Assembly: GCA_965226245.1 (NCBI GenBank)
Contig: CBDDCL010000015.1
Coordinates: 2,294,001-2,358,000, forward strand
Direction of reading: 5' to 3'
DNA length: 64,000 nucleotides
Source of the DNA: CBDCYS01 sp965226245
Lineage (GTDB): Bacteria > Acidobacteriota > Terriglobia > Bryobacterales > UBA6623
Made by a program: the position numbers and the translations under genes. Numbering within the stretch: the first letter of the stretch is position 1; each line of letters opens with the position of its first letter. The notes under the pieces were generated by a model. The model did no database searches. It had not been told where the DNA came from and saw only the letters and a program-made list of their open reading frames with translations. Below are positions 46,951-56,446 of the stretch, piece after piece.

Positions 46951-48798
46951 CTAGCGGCGCCGTTTGAGCGTGACTTTGGCGTTGATCGTTTCGCCGCCGC
47001 GCAGAACTATCACGTCAACTACATCGCCCACTTTGCTGTCCCGTAGCGCGTAAGTAAAGTCGTAGAGGTTCTGGATGGGCTTGTCGCCGAATTGGATCAG
47101 AATGTCGCCGCCCTTGAGCCCGGCTTTCGCGGCAGGCGAGCCTGGGGTCACGTCGGCGAATTTGACGCCGGTCTCCACCTCTCCGAAGTCCGGAACCGAG
47201 CCGAACCAGGGACCGTAGCCGCCGCCACCCCTGCCCCGCCGCCCGCCGCGGGCCGGGGGAGCGACCTTGGCGAAGGTGGGACGTTCTTCGGCGGCCTGCA
47301 GCTCACCTGCAATCTCGGCAACCATGTCGACCAAGCGCGTGGCCGACTCGCCGTCAATCTTGTCCCAGGTATCGGACGGCTTATGGTAGTCGGAATGCAG
47401 CCCGGAGAAAAAGAAAAGTACCGGGACATTCTTTGCGACAAACGACGTGTGATCGCTTGAACTGTAGGCTGATTTGGAACGATCGAGCTTGAAGCCGTGG
47501 TTCCCATTGACCCGCTTGATCAGCGACTCGAACGTGGAGCCGGTTCCTACGCCGCCGACATAGACCTTATCTTTTTTGATTCGCCCCACCATGTCCATAT
47601 TCAGCATGGCGGCGGCTTGATCAATCGGGTGCGTGGGGTGATTCACCCAATGCGATGAGCCGAGCAAACCGATCTCTTCCCCTGCGAAGGCCAGGAAGAG
47701 AATACCTCGCTGGAGAGTCTCCTGTTGCGCCGAGAACAAACGCGCCAGCTCCATCAATGCGGCGGTCCCGGAGGCATTGTCATCGGCTCCGTGATGAATC
47801 TCGCCGATCTTCGAGGGGGCCAGTGAGTTCTGGTCCCCGAGGCCCAGATGGTCATAGTGAGCGCCGATTACGATGTATTCATCAGTCTTCCCCGGCAGAT
47901 ATCCGGCAACGTTGTGAACCGTGGCTTGGCGGCGTTCTATGTCCACGTTGATGGAGACCGTCATCGAATCGGGAAATGAGAATGATTGCGGATGAGGCCC
48001 CTGGTTGATTTCAGCCTGGACGCTCTTGAGCGACTTGCCGGCTTCGGTGAACCACTTCTCGGCGACCGCATTCCTGATGTGCCCCATCAGGATTCCGGCG
48101 TCGTCAGGGCCGGCAATGCCACCGAACTTGAGTAGGACGTCTTCGTCCTTGTCATCCAGCGTGCCGTTGACGAGCAGCACCGCCTTGGCGCCGCGGTTAC
48201 GGGCGTTGATGGCCTTGCTGATGAGGTGGGAATGGTGAGTATAGTGCTGGGCCTTGCCGTCGCTTTCGGAAAACCGCGGCGGCTCGTACCGCAACATGAG
48301 GACGATCTTGTCCTTTACGTCGAGATGAGTGTAGTCGTCGTAGCCGAACTCGCCGGCCGAGGCCCCGTAGCCGGCGAAGACAAGCGGGCCGCTTGCCGAA
48401 CCCGCCGATGAGAAGTTGACCGGGAGATAGTCCTCGCCCAGCTTCAGGCCGTGCTCTGAGCCGCCCGTCCGGACGACCAAGCGATTATTCGATCCCATGC
48501 GCGCGCCGGTGGTGACCGTGAAAGGCTGCAGATACGAGTGGCCGCCGGCGCCCGGTTGCAAGCCGGCGCGTTTGAATTGGCCGGCGATGTAGGCGGCGGC
48601 CCGTTCCAGTCCGGGCGTCCCGGCTGCTCTGCCTTTTAGTTCAGGCGAAGCCAGAAACTTAATGTGCTCGATGTAGCGGGCTTCGTCGGCTTTTTGGCCG
48701 AGCCTGGCGGGAGCGGCAATCGCCGCTATAGAGCAAAAAGCCAGCGCCAGCCGGCCAACAACGAGCCGCGGGTATGAAAGTCGGGTTAATATTCGCAC
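46951..48798 (-). CDS. Secreted M28 metallopeptidase with PA and PDZ domains
   Basis: A 615-residue exported zinc peptidase. A GTG start follows the upstream gene's stop by a few bases. A signal peptide (residues about 12-30, ending in AIAAPA) is followed by a protease-associated domain and the M28 catalytic domain. The zinc ligands are in VIGAHYDHLG, HHGADDNASGTAAL, AFAGEEIGLLGSSHW, NMDMVGR and the late histidine in GLHSDYHKPSDTWDKID. A PDZ-like domain (PGSPAAKAGLKGGDILIQFG) closes the protein. It probably degrades peptides or amino-terminal residues outside the cytoplasm. It is the second gene of a two-gene unit with the DsbA-like protein. Confidence 0.92.
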   Translation of the reverse strand: MRILTRLSYPRLVVGRLALAFCSIAAIAAPARLGQKADEARYIEHIKFLASPELKGRAAGTPGLERAAAYIAGQFKRAGLQPGAGGHSYLQPFTVTTGARMGSNNRLVVRTGGSEHGLKLGEDYLPVNFSSAGSASGPLVFAGYGASAGEFGYDDYTHLDVKDKIVLMLRYEPPRFSESDGKAQHYTHHSHLISKAINARNRGAKAVLLVNGTLDDKDEDVLLKFGGIAGPDDAGILMGHIRNAVAEKWFTEAGKSLKSVQAEINQGPHPQSFSFPDSMTVSINVDIERRQATVHNVAGYLPGKTDEYIVIGAHYDHLGLGDQNSLAPSKIGEIHHGADDNASGTAALMELARLFSAQQETLQRGILFLAFAGEEIGLLGSSHWVNHPTHPIDQAAAMLNMDMVGRIKKDKVYVGGVGTGSTFESLIKRVNGNHGFKLDRSKSAYSSSDHTSFVAKNVPVLFFFSGLHSDYHKPSDTWDKIDGESATRLVDMVAEIAGELQAAEERPTFAKVAPPARGGRRGRGGGGYGPWFGSVPDFGEVETGVKFADVTPGSPAAKAGLKGGDILIQFGDKPIQNLYDFTYALRDSKVGDVVDVIVLRGGETINAKVTLKRRR

Positions 48799-48804
48799 GC
48801 GGAT

Positions 48805-49803
48805 TTATTGGAGGCCAGGCAGTTCCGGGGCAATGGCGCAGCTGCAGTCATCACCGGCATTGTTTGCGATCTTCTGATACGCAATCTCGTTGTCCACGAT
48901 CTGCCTCAGTTGCGCCCACTTGGGGGCGCCGGTTTTCCGGCCGTTGATGAATATCGTGGGAGTCGAGCTCACGCCGACCTGATAGGCTTCTTTCATTGAT
49001 TCCTTGACTTTTTCTTCGGTCTTCCCGCCGTCGAAGCACTCACCTACTTTGGCCGAGTCAAGCTGAGTGCCGGCCAGAAAAGCGCTGAACTTGTCTTTGA
49101 AGTTCTCCGGCGTGACACTTTTTTGGTTTTCGAAAACCCAATCGAAGTACTGCCAGTAGGTTTCGGGGTCGGCTTCGTGGATGCACTGTCCGGCTATGGC
49201 CGCCGGCTCCGCCCACTTGTGCTTCGCCAAAGGGAAATCCCGGTAGTAGACACGCACCTCTTCCGGGTATTGCTTCAGGAGTTGAGTGCGGAGCATTTTG
49301 GCTTCTTTCGCGCAGAACGGGCACTGAAAATCGCTGTAGACGACCATCCGCACCGGCGCCCCTTCGGTTCCAAAGCCGGGCGCGCCCATGGCGTCGATCT
49401 TTTCATAGTTCTCGATGAAAGGATTCTTGTCGATCTCGAAGCGGCTGCCGTCGAGAATGTGTTTGCCGTCCTTGCTCACGAAAAGCATCTTGTTTTGAGC
49501 GGCCATCTTGAAGGAGGCCCTGATCTCGATCTGGAGCAGGCCGTCAATCGGAGTTGGGCTGGGATCGCCGATTTCAACCTTGACCTCGGGCCGCCACATG
49601 TAGAGATGCCGCAGGTAGATTTCGAGGTCGTCCTTGTCGAGCGCATTGCTGGGAGGCGGGACGACGCTGGCTGCGGGCTGATCCGCCGGTGACAGGCCGA
49701 GGTTCAGCGCTTCGGAGCCTGTTTGAGCCGCGGCGGTGGCCGCAATCAGTGCGACGAGAAGAAAAATGCGCCAGGGCATTGGAGCGTTGACAATCATGCT
49801 CAT
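48805..49803 (-). CDS. Exported DsbA-like thioredoxin-fold protein
   Basis: A 332-residue protein with an amino-terminal signal peptide (PWRIFLLVALIAATAAAQ), a domain of unknown type over residues 40-130, then a thioredoxin fold of the DsbA/DSBA-like group. The redox motif is Cys-Pro-Phe-Cys in SDFQCPFCAKEAKML, followed by the helical insert and the cis-proline loop VSSTPTIFINGRKTG. It is expected to form or isomerise disulfides in exported proteins. It ends 6 bases before the M28 peptidase start, which suggests co-expression. Two start codons are possible (49803 or 49779). Confidence 0.9.
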   Translation of the reverse strand: MSMIVNAPMPWRIFLLVALIAATAAAQTGSEALNLGLSPADQPAASVVPPPSNALDKDDLEIYLRHLYMWRPEVKVEIGDPSPTPIDGLLQIEIRASFKMAAQNKMLFVSKDGKHILDGSRFEIDKNPFIENYEKIDAMGAPGFGTEGAPVRMVVYSDFQCPFCAKEAKMLRTQLLKQYPEEVRVYYRDFPLAKHKWAEPAAIAGQCIHEADPETYWQYFDWVFENQKSVTPENFKDKFSAFLAGTQLDSAKVGECFDGGKTEEKVKESMKEAYQVGVSSTPTIFINGRKTGAPKWAQLRQIVDNEIAYQKIANNAGDDCSCAIAPELPGLQ

Positions 49804-50170
49804 ATTCTAACCTACGTGCTAAGGACCAAATGGCTGGCTTTGGCCCTCGGTAGCGGGTAGTACGCTAATTCTGAACATTAAGCGCACTACCAATAAGCGC
49901 TGTCAAGGCGGCCTTCTGTCTATTTCGGTTAGGCCAGAAGTTTCGCGGGGATCGATTAAAGCCGGAACGGAGCGGCAGTTCAGCGGAGTGTGATCAAGAC
50001 GGTGACGGCCCGATCTCCTGTCGGGCAACTATGGGGCGCTCAACCTCGGCCACACGCATCGAGTGTGGCTCTGCTCAAACTACGTGCTCGATGTGGAGCG
50101 CCCGCAACGCGGTGAATTAGACGGGTGTGCTGGAAACGAAAGCGGCGCGGTAAGCTGGAGGGCGCCGGTC
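49804..50170. other. Intergenic stretch without a gene
   Basis: No start with a plausible product on either strand. On the minus strand it should hold the promoter of the DsbA-M28 unit near 49810-49900. The plus strand part at 49980-50140 resembles decayed IS sequence, but I cannot assign it. Confidence 0.35.
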
Positions 50171-50656
50171 TTACATCTTGTATTGGCCGAGGTCTTCGTC
50201 GTTTAAGCTCTCCAGCCATCGCCGCAGTTCCTCGCTATTGGCCTTGTCGCTGACTGCATTGCTGACTTTCGACGACTTAAGCACATCATCATCTACATAG
50301 ATTGGGCAGTCTAGGCGCAGAGCCACGGCCAGAGCGTCGCTGGGACGCGCGTCAATCGAGATCATCTCACCGTTGTGCTCGATCCAGATCAGCGCGAAAA
50401 ACGTATCGTCTTTCAACTCGCTGACGACGACCTTGCGGACTCCGGTCGTCATTCCCATCAGGATGTTCTTGATCAGGTCATGCGTCATCGGCCGGGGCGT
50501 AGCCACCTTTTCGATTTCTAGCGCAATCGCATTGGCTTCATAAACGCCGACCCAAATGGGCAACACCGATTTACCCTCGGCGTCTTTCAAGATGACGATC
50601 GGCATGTTGGTCACAGGGTCCATCATCAACCCTCGGATTTTCATCTCGACTTCCAT
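50171..50656 (-). CDS. DUF151 (bifunctional nuclease-like) protein
   Basis: A 161-residue protein of the DUF151 family, to which plant bifunctional nucleases belong; the bacterial role is not established. Family landmarks are VLPIWVGVYEANAIALEIEKV near residue 30 and FFALIWIEHNGEMISIDARPSDALAVALRLDCPIYV. The start at 50656 has GGGGGCA upstream; a second ATG lies four codons later. It follows miaB by 39 bases on the same strand and is probably in one transcript with it. Confidence 0.9.
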   Translation of the reverse strand: MEVEMKIRGLMMDPVTNMPIVILKDAEGKSVLPIWVGVYEANAIALEIEKVATPRPMTHDLIKNILMGMTTGVRKVVVSELKDDTFFALIWIEHNGEMISIDARPSDALAVALRLDCPIYVDDDVLKSSKVSNAVSDKANSEELRRWLESLNDEDLGQYKM

Positions 50657-50695
50657 CGGCTGCCCCCTGTGTACTATTCCCGCTACAATCCTATC

Positions 50696-52066
50696 CTACT
50701 GCAGAATTCTGAAACCGTGAAACCGTGGTGGGGCTACTTGAGAAACGAACTCGCCCACCAGCGAGTTCGGTCCCGACGCGGTCACTCGCACGCGGCAATA
50801 GGAACCGCGCAAATCAGCGCCATCGGACTCCCTGGCCTCGCTGGAGAAATTCAACACCCGGTTTTGGGTGGTCCGTCCGATCCACTGGTTCGACCTTTCG
50901 CGCCAGCCCTCGACGAGAACTTCCTCTTCCCGGCCGATCAGTTGCGCGTTCTTTCTGATCTGAATCCGCCGCTGTCTTTCCTGCAGAGTCATCAGCCGCC
51001 GCGACTTTTCTTCCTCGGGAACCGGGTCGTCATAGTCGGCGGCCGCGGTGTTTGCACGCGGCGAGTACTTGAAGGAAAAGACCGAGTCGTACTGGACTTC
51101 GTCCAGTAGCGAGAGCGTTTGCGCGAAATCCTGTTCGGTCTCGCCCGGAAATCCGACGATGATGTCGGTGCTCAAAGCGATTTCACGCCCGGCCTGCTTC
51201 AGGTTGTCGATCCGCGCCAGGTAGTCTTCCCGGCTGTAGAGTCGCTCCATGCGGGCCAGCACACGGCTAGAGCCTGACTGCACCGGCAGGTGGACGTGGT
51301 TGCAAAGAACAGGGTTCTCCTCGATGGCCCTGACGATGTCGACCGCGAAATCGCGTGGGTGGGAGGTCGTGAAGCGAACCCGGCGTATTCCCGGAACGCG
51401 TCCCACCGCGGCTAGCATTTGAGCAAAGTTCCATCCGGCGCTCGAGGGGTCGCGGTAGCTATTGACGTTCTGGCCCAGCAATTGAATCTCGGTGTAACCG
51501 TTCGATGCCAGTTGCCGCGCCTCGGCGAGCACGCTTTCACTAGTGCGGCTGCGCTCCGGGCCGCGAGTAAACGGCACAACGCAATAAGCGCAATGCTTGT
51601 CGCATCCTTCGATGATCGTAATGTAGGCCCGGTGGGGGTTGTCGCGCCGCGTCAGGGGAGTCTCGAAGGTCTCATCGGTGTCGAGGCCGAGCCCGGTGAC
51701 TCGCTTTTCACCGGCTTCGAGACGGTCAATGAGGCTGGAGAGGATGTTATAGCTTGCCGAGCCGCATACCAAGCTGACATGCGGGGCTTGCTCGAAGATC
51801 TCTTCTCCTTTGTGCTGGGCTACGCAGCCAAGTACTCCAAAGGTTTTCCCCCGGGCTTTGAGCTTCTTGAAATTCGCCAGCCGCGAGAAAACTTTCTGCT
51901 CGGCCTTGTCGCGGATGCTGCAGGTGTTATAGAGAACGAAGCCGGCGTGCTCGGCCGCCTCGACTTCCGTGTAGCCCTTGGAAACCAGAGTGCCGCGAAC
52001 CTTTTCGCTGTCATGCACGTTCATCTGACAGCCAAAGGTTTCAATGTAGAAAGTCTTCTGGTCCAC
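50696..52066 (-). CDS. miaB: tRNA-2-methylthio-N6-dimethylallyladenosine synthase MiaB
   Basis: A cytosolic radical-SAM enzyme that adds the methylthio group to i6A37 of tRNAs. The 456-residue protein has the expected three parts. In the UPF0004 domain, cysteines in FGCQMNV, YNTCSI and LGCVAQ hold the auxiliary 4Fe-4S cluster. In the radical SAM core, IIEGCDKHCAYCVVPFTRG supplies Cys-x3-Cys-x2-Cys. A carboxyl TRAM domain follows (EVLVEGW and YCRVRVTASG). Length is normal, and the ATG start gives MDQKTFYIETFGCQMN. The downstream partner is the DUF151 gene. Confidence 0.96.
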   Translation of the reverse strand: MDQKTFYIETFGCQMNVHDSEKVRGTLVSKGYTEVEAAEHAGFVLYNTCSIRDKAEQKVFSRLANFKKLKARGKTFGVLGCVAQHKGEEIFEQAPHVSLVCGSASYNILSSLIDRLEAGEKRVTGLGLDTDETFETPLTRRDNPHRAYITIIEGCDKHCAYCVVPFTRGPERSRTSESVLAEARQLASNGYTEIQLLGQNVNSYRDPSSAGWNFAQMLAAVGRVPGIRRVRFTTSHPRDFAVDIVRAIEENPVLCNHVHLPVQSGSSRVLARMERLYSREDYLARIDNLKQAGREIALSTDIIVGFPGETEQDFAQTLSLLDEVQYDSVFSFKYSPRANTAAADYDDPVPEEEKSRRLMTLQERQRRIQIRKNAQLIGREEEVLVEGWRERSNQWIGRTTQNRVLNFSSEARESDGADLRGSYCRVRVTASGPNSLVGEFVSQVAPPRFHGFRILQ

Positions 52067-52398
52067 GAATCCCCTCTATTTTCACCAGTATACCAGCCAT
52101 CTGAGATTCGCCCAGAGAGAAGCACCCCGCTGTGCAGCTGGCAATCCGGCCGGCGGCTGAAATCGGGCCCGGGACCCAAGACCCCTCGACCCATCCGCGA
52201 ATGCCCCGGTTTGTCGCCCTGATCTCTCGGCGCCAGGTTGCCGGTTCATCGCCGGGTTGCCGGTTCATGTCCCGGGTCGCCGGGCCGCTAGCTGGATTCG
52301 CAACCCAACTCGTGGAACTCAAGAAAGGGCTATCGTGCCGGACGGTCCATGCTGTGTCGCCGCCGGCTTGAACGATAAGAACCAAGAGGATATCCGTT
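52067..52398. repeat. Intergenic region with a 19-base tandem unit
   Basis: No gene. GGTTGCCGGTTCAT occurs at 52236-52249 and again at 52255-52268, spaced 19 bases apart. A third, diverged unit follows to about 52280. Confidence 0.5.
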
Positions 52399-52737
52399 AT
52401 GACATGCAGCACCAACAGACGCCGCTCGTCGCGCCAGATGTGCTCTGACTTTGTCAAAGTATCTTTCGCGGACCAGAACGGCCGCACGGTTTCCGACACC
52501 GGACTGCTCGAAGACGTCAGCCGGCGGGGGCTGAATATCAGTTTGAACATCCCTCTGCCGGAGGGCCAAGACATCCAACTGCAAATCGATGGCTTTTCGG
52601 GGAAAGCGCGGGTCCGCTACTGCGACATCGGCGATTACGGCTATCTCATTGGGCTGGAGTTCGACGATCGCTACGAGTGGGACCCCCAAAAATGGGCGCC
52701 GCGCCATCTGCTCGCAGTTCCCGCCGAAGATTCTTAG
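52399..52737 (+). CDS. PilZ-domain protein
   Basis: A 112-residue, single-domain cytosolic protein that may bind cyclic di-GMP. The ligand motif Arg-x3-Arg is in TNRRRSSRQM at the amino end. The Asp-x-Ser-x-x-Gly motif is in LEDVSRRGLNISL near residue 39. The rest forms the expected beta barrel (GKARVRYCDIGDYGYLIGLEF). It stands alone and faces the sigma/anti-sigma genes tail to tail. PilZ proteins of this size commonly act as small regulators of motility or polymer export, but the partner is unknown. Confidence 0.85.
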   Translation: MTCSTNRRRSSRQMCSDFVKVSFADQNGRTVSDTGLLEDVSRRGLNISLNIPLPEGQDIQLQIDGFSGKARVRYCDIGDYGYLIGLEFDDRYEWDPQKWAPRHLLAVPAEDS

Positions 52738-52780
52738 CGGAGATTCCGGGCGGGCCGGCCGCTGGTGTTCGGAAGAGCCG

Positions 52781-53581
52781 CTACGTGTTCTGGCCGGCCG
52801 CGCCGCGCCAGGGCCGCATGCCGCGCAGCAAGCGTCCGATCGCGGCGCCGATCACCGCGCCTGCCAGGGGTATTCCCAGATGGCCGAGAGCCACATGCGG
52901 GGCGTTGTTCATGCCGCATCCAAAGTGCAGCACGACAACGCCGACGAGTCCGGCCAGCAGCCCCGCGCCAGCGCCCACAACGCCTAGCGACAGAACTGCT
53001 CCGCGCCGCAGAAGCATCACGACGAGTCCAGCCGCCGGCAAGGAAAACAGGAAACCGTGGCGGAAGCATTTCCAACTGCCAGAGAGGATGTTGCGGCTGA
53101 AGTCCCAAGGGAACAAGACGGACGCCGCGAGAAACAGAGGCGCCAGCAACAAAAGAAAGAGTCTGGGCGGCGTGAGCACCCTTTTCCCGCCTGGCGCCAT
53201 TTCGCGGCTCAGCGTGAAGGCAACAAGAAAAGCGGCCGCCCCGATCACTCCCAGCATGCCCGCGAATTCCATATTCCCCTTGGCGTCGGCGCCCCTTCGA
53301 CCGGAGATCCCGACAAAGCCGGCTGAAATCAGGCCGAAGATCAACAGGAACCCCAGTGTCAGCAAGCGTGTGCTGGGCAGGGGTTTGACGGGCTCCAGGG
53401 ACTGCTGCACAGTGCGAGTGATTCGCGAGCGAAGCTCCGGCGCCAACTCGGCCGTTTCCGGGCCGGTCAGGAAATCCCGAAGCGCTTTACAAGACGGACA
53501 CTGCTCGAGGTGCTGGCGCACGCGGGCTGGCTGGCCGGCAATTGCCGCACGAAACGCCAAAGGCCGATCTCCGGCGTCACC
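52781..53581 (-). CDS. Anti-sigma factor-like membrane protein (DUF1109/NrsF-type), amino end damaged
   Basis: A protein with a short cytoplasmic head (AGQPARVRQHLEQCPSCKALRDFL) and about six membrane segments, the pattern of NrsF/DUF1109 anti-sigma factors. The family start is not visible. The open frame runs on upstream through the sigma-factor coding region in a different phase, which is only a shadow. I infer a deletion joining the sigma gene's middle to the anti-sigma gene's early part near 53560-53600. It may not be functional. Confidence 0.65.
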   Translation of the reverse strand, partial: GDAGDRPLAFRAAIAGQPARVRQHLEQCPSCKALRDFLTGPETAELAPELRSRITRTVQQSLEPVKPLPSTRLLTLGFLLIFGLISAGFVGISGRRGADAKGNMEFAGMLGVIGAAAFLVAFTLSREMAPGGKRVLTPPRLFLLLLAPLFLAASVLFPWDFSRNILSGSWKCFRHGFLFSLPAAGLVVMLLRRGAVLSLGVVGAGAGLLAGLVGVVVLHFGCGMNNAPHVALGHLGIPLAGAVIGAAIGRLLRGMRPWRGAAGQNT

Positions 53582-53844
53582 GCCGGCGTTGAAGCCCGGC
53601 CGGCGGAGTCGCTTACTTGATCGAGCGCCGATTCGCGAGTCTCGATCCGCCGCCGCCGCCGGTAGGCGTCGATACGCGTGTGCCGGGCAATCGCAAAGAT
53701 CCAGGGAAGGACGGGCGTTCCTGGGCGGTAGGAGTGCCTGGCACGGTGAAGCCGAAGCCAGCAATCCTGCAGCATGTCCTCGGCAAACGCCCGCGTATAG
53801 AGCGGGCCGGCAAAAGAACGCAGCAACATCGGAGATAGTCGCTC
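53560..53844 (-). pseudogene. ECF sigma factor, region 2 part, lacking region 4
   Basis: The frame contains PMLLRSFAGPLYTRAFAEDMLQDCWLRLHRARHSYRPG and LPWIFAIARHTRIDAYRRRRR, the -10-recognising sigma region 2. The following SALDQVSD linker should lead to region 4 with its helix-turn-helix, but the frame instead enters anti-sigma sequence out of phase. IS1595 copy g separates this part from the amino end at 54872. Removing the IS gives QLVERLSPMLLRSFAG in frame. Confidence 0.75.
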
Positions 53845-54871
53845 ATGGGGTATTTAGTTGACTCCAGTAGCCACTACATCTTGGGGGTGGGGGTGCCGGC
53901 CCTGGTGGCCTCGACCATTGTCTTATAGGGAGCAGGGTCGGCGGCGACCGCCTGCTGGAGGAGGCGATAGAAAAGTTTGCCGCGCGACCGTGAGGTCCGC
54001 CGGTTGAAGCGGAACGTGAACTCGTCCAGGTAGTAGTCCAAATACTCGTGACTGACAGCCCCCTGGTGGGTCCCCAACAGCCAGCGCTTTAGCAGAGAGG
54101 CGACACGATGGACTCTCGGCAGCAGCTTACTCGCCGATTGCCGCTTCCCGCGCAGCACGGTGACTTCATGGCGGTATCCTTTGTTCTCCAATCCCGCATA
54201 GCCTTCCCAGCCGTCGGTGTGCACGAGGCTGCCAGGTTGGATAGCTTCTTCGACAAAGGCTTCCAAGCTCGCCGCTGAGGCATCCGCGATCCGACGGAGC
54301 CGGATGCGACCCATACCGCGCCCATCCTCCTCGGCAGCAACCGCAACTAACGCTTTGCCAACCATTTCGCGACCTCGGACGCCCTCTTCGACTCCGCCCA
54401 CATACGTTTCGTCCACCTCCACCCGGCCGACCAGCCGATTGCGACCGGGGCGCACCATGGCGCGGCGGAACTTGTGCAGCCAGGTCCAGGCGGTTACATA
54501 GCTACCCAAACCCAAGACCCGCTGCAACTCCAGCGCGCTGGCCCCGCCTTTTTGCGTTGTCACCCACCAAGCCGCCCGGAACCACAACGTCAAGGGCTTG
54601 CGGGTGTCCTGGAAAATCGTGCCCGCCGTCACCGAGGCCTGGTAACCGCAGTCGGCGCAGAGCAGCAGATTGCGTTTGCTGGCCCATGAGGACTGGATCC
54701 CACAGCGCGGGCACACGAACCCCTCCGGCCAGCGCAGCTTCAGCAGGTACTCCCGGCACGCCTCCTCGGTCGAGAATCGAGCTTCCAACTCGACGAGGTT
54801 TCGGGGGTAGTCCTCCTTCATGCCCCCAACCACAACATATTGTGGCTACTGGAGTCAACTAAATACCCCAT
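53845..54871 (-). mobile_element. IS1595 subtype 2, intact copy g
   Basis: 1027 bp in minus orientation, with perfect target duplication AGTCGCTC (53837-53844 and 54872-54879). It splits the ECF sigma gene. It is the only full subtype-2 copy outside the 16-34 kb cluster. Confidence 0.95.
53874..54821 (-). CDS. IS1595-family transposase, subtype 2 (copy g)
   Basis: A complete 315-residue frame, identical in translation to copy a although nearly 20 kb from the nearest other copy. Confidence 0.95.
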   Translation of the reverse strand: MKEDYPRNLVELEARFSTEEACREYLLKLRWPEGFVCPRCGIQSSWASKRNLLLCADCGYQASVTAGTIFQDTRKPLTLWFRAAWWVTTQKGGASALELQRVLGLGSYVTAWTWLHKFRRAMVRPGRNRLVGRVEVDETYVGGVEEGVRGREMVGKALVAVAAEEDGRGMGRIRLRRIADASAASLEAFVEEAIQPGSLVHTDGWEGYAGLENKGYRHEVTVLRGKRQSASKLLPRVHRVASLLKRWLLGTHQGAVSHEYLDYYLDEFTFRFNRRTSRSRGKLFYRLLQQAVAADPAPYKTMVEATRAGTPTPKM

Positions 54872-55086
54872 AGTCGCTCTACCAACTGATTCGCGGCGTC
54901 GCGATCGGCGTTCTGATAGCTCAGCATCAGCTCTTGGAGCTGGTCCGCATCCTTCGCGGCAGGTGCGGCAGCCGCACTACCGGGGGCATCCACAGTTTTC
55001 TCCGCCTTCACTCCGCACCAGGGCGGCGCAGGCGCAACCGCGCAACTAGCTGCCACATCCAGTTCATTCGTGCCGCTTTGCGACAA
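54872..55086 (-). pseudogene. Amino-terminal part of the ECF sigma factor
   Basis: Reads from a possible ATG at 55086 through a low-complexity alanine- and proline-rich leader to KDADQLQELMLSYQNADRDAANQLVERL, the start of sigma region 2. The leader is unusual for sigma factors and may be host DNA altered by the adjoining IS remnant, so the true start is uncertain. Confidence 0.6.
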
Positions 55087-56311
55087 GGTTACGACCTGCT
55101 CTGCCCGGAGCTTCGATGCGCTTTTGCTGAAGACGTATGTGGAGAAAAACGGCCGTCCGGTGGCCTTCTACACCGACCGCGCCAGCCTGTTTGTCAACAC
55201 GCCCAAAAACAGCGCCGGCGAGGACCCCAAAACCCTGCCACCCACCCAGATCGGGCGGGCGCTCGAGGAGCTGGGAATCGAATCGATCGCGGCCTATTCG
55301 CCGCAGGCCAAAGCGGCCAGCACGATCGAGCAAGCCAACACCTATCTGGAGAGCGAATTCCTGCCCTGGTGGAACGCCACGTTGCGGGTCACCCCGGCCC
55401 ATCCCGACGAGGCTCACCGGGAGCTGGGACCCGAGCACAACCTGGACTCGGCGCTGAGCCACGTCGTGACCCGTCGGGTCGCCAACGACTACACGATTCG
55501 CTTCGAGGGAAAGCACTATCAAATCGATCGCAAGGCGATTGTGCCTGGTCTGCGGGGCGGCCAGGTGCGGCTGGAAAGCCGTCTGGACGGCAACCTGGCG
55601 GCACGCTTCGGCCAGCACGATCTGGCGCTGCGGCGGTGCCTGAGGCGGTCGCAGTCCGAGGATGCCAAAAAGCAAGCCGCTGCCACGCCGGCCGAGAAGG
55701 CTCCTCGTCAAGCTGCTCGCCGCAAGGGCAGCGACTGGATGGAGGGCTTCGATCTGAAGAAGAGCCCGTCGGTGTGGCAGGCGGCGCGAGCTTCCGGCAC
55801 CCGTCGGGACGAGGCCCCCAGCCGATGCGCTGAGCTAGCGGCCGCTGCCCAGCCAAAACTTCATTGGGTGCGCCGGGCAAACGGCGCCCGGCGATCGTCG
55901 CGTTGTCTCAGCCCAAGGCCTCAGCTCCGAGACTTCACCAAAGCAATCCTGTTTGCAAACACAGCAGCGGCTGGGAGCGGGCCGCATGGGAAGGCAGCAC
56001 TCACACCGAACGTGACAGCCAACGGGTGCGCGCTTCCCACAGTGAAGGCGGGGGCCAGGCCGCAACTCCCCGCGCAGCAGGGCGGGATCGGAGAGTGCAG
56101 CAACACAAAACCCTCTGACGGGGAGGCCAGAGGGCCGTGTCGATCAGCCGATTGCTTCGGAGCCAGCCCCGTCGCCTCGGCCTTGGGCATGGAGAGTCGG
56201 CGCGACCCGGCCCTCCACAGCCAACACTTTACCATCGCCTCTCTCGCCACCCGGCCCAGACCGGACATTTCTACTTGGCAGCGAATAGGACATTTCTACT
56301 TGGCGTTGACA
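55087..56311 (+). mobile_element. Truncated ISNCY (IS1202-like) element, right part
   Basis: The right end carries GGACATTTCTACTTGGC twice (56271-56287 and 56288-56305) and terminates TTGACA at 56311, the same architecture as the element at 40462-42074. The left end is missing; the sequence begins inside the transposase gene. Confidence 0.7.
55100..55840 (+). pseudogene. IS1202-like transposase, carboxyl half
   Basis: From SFDALLLKTYVEKNGRPVAFYTDRASLFVN the frame covers the second half of the integrase core. The aspartate is in FYTDRAS and the acidic residue in AASTIEQANTYLESEFLPWWN. A beta-rich DNA-binding tail follows. The amino half with the first catalytic aspartate is absent. The open frame runs on past the gene to 56359 without coding character. 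Confidence 0.8.
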
Positions 56312-56446
56312 TTTTCCGCGCTCACGGATATTATCTATTCCGATGAACTGTTAAACTGATACCCACTACATCAGATGACCGGCAGCGTTTGCAGGCCGAA
56401 CCACCTCAGACGCCTAGTAATCAGACGCCTAGTAAGGAGTAAAGTC

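Noticed and set aside
55840..56359. Continuation of the IS1202-like frame to 56359
   Set aside because: After the transposase tail the sequence is non-coding IS end DNA containing the terminal motifs; the open frame is accidental.
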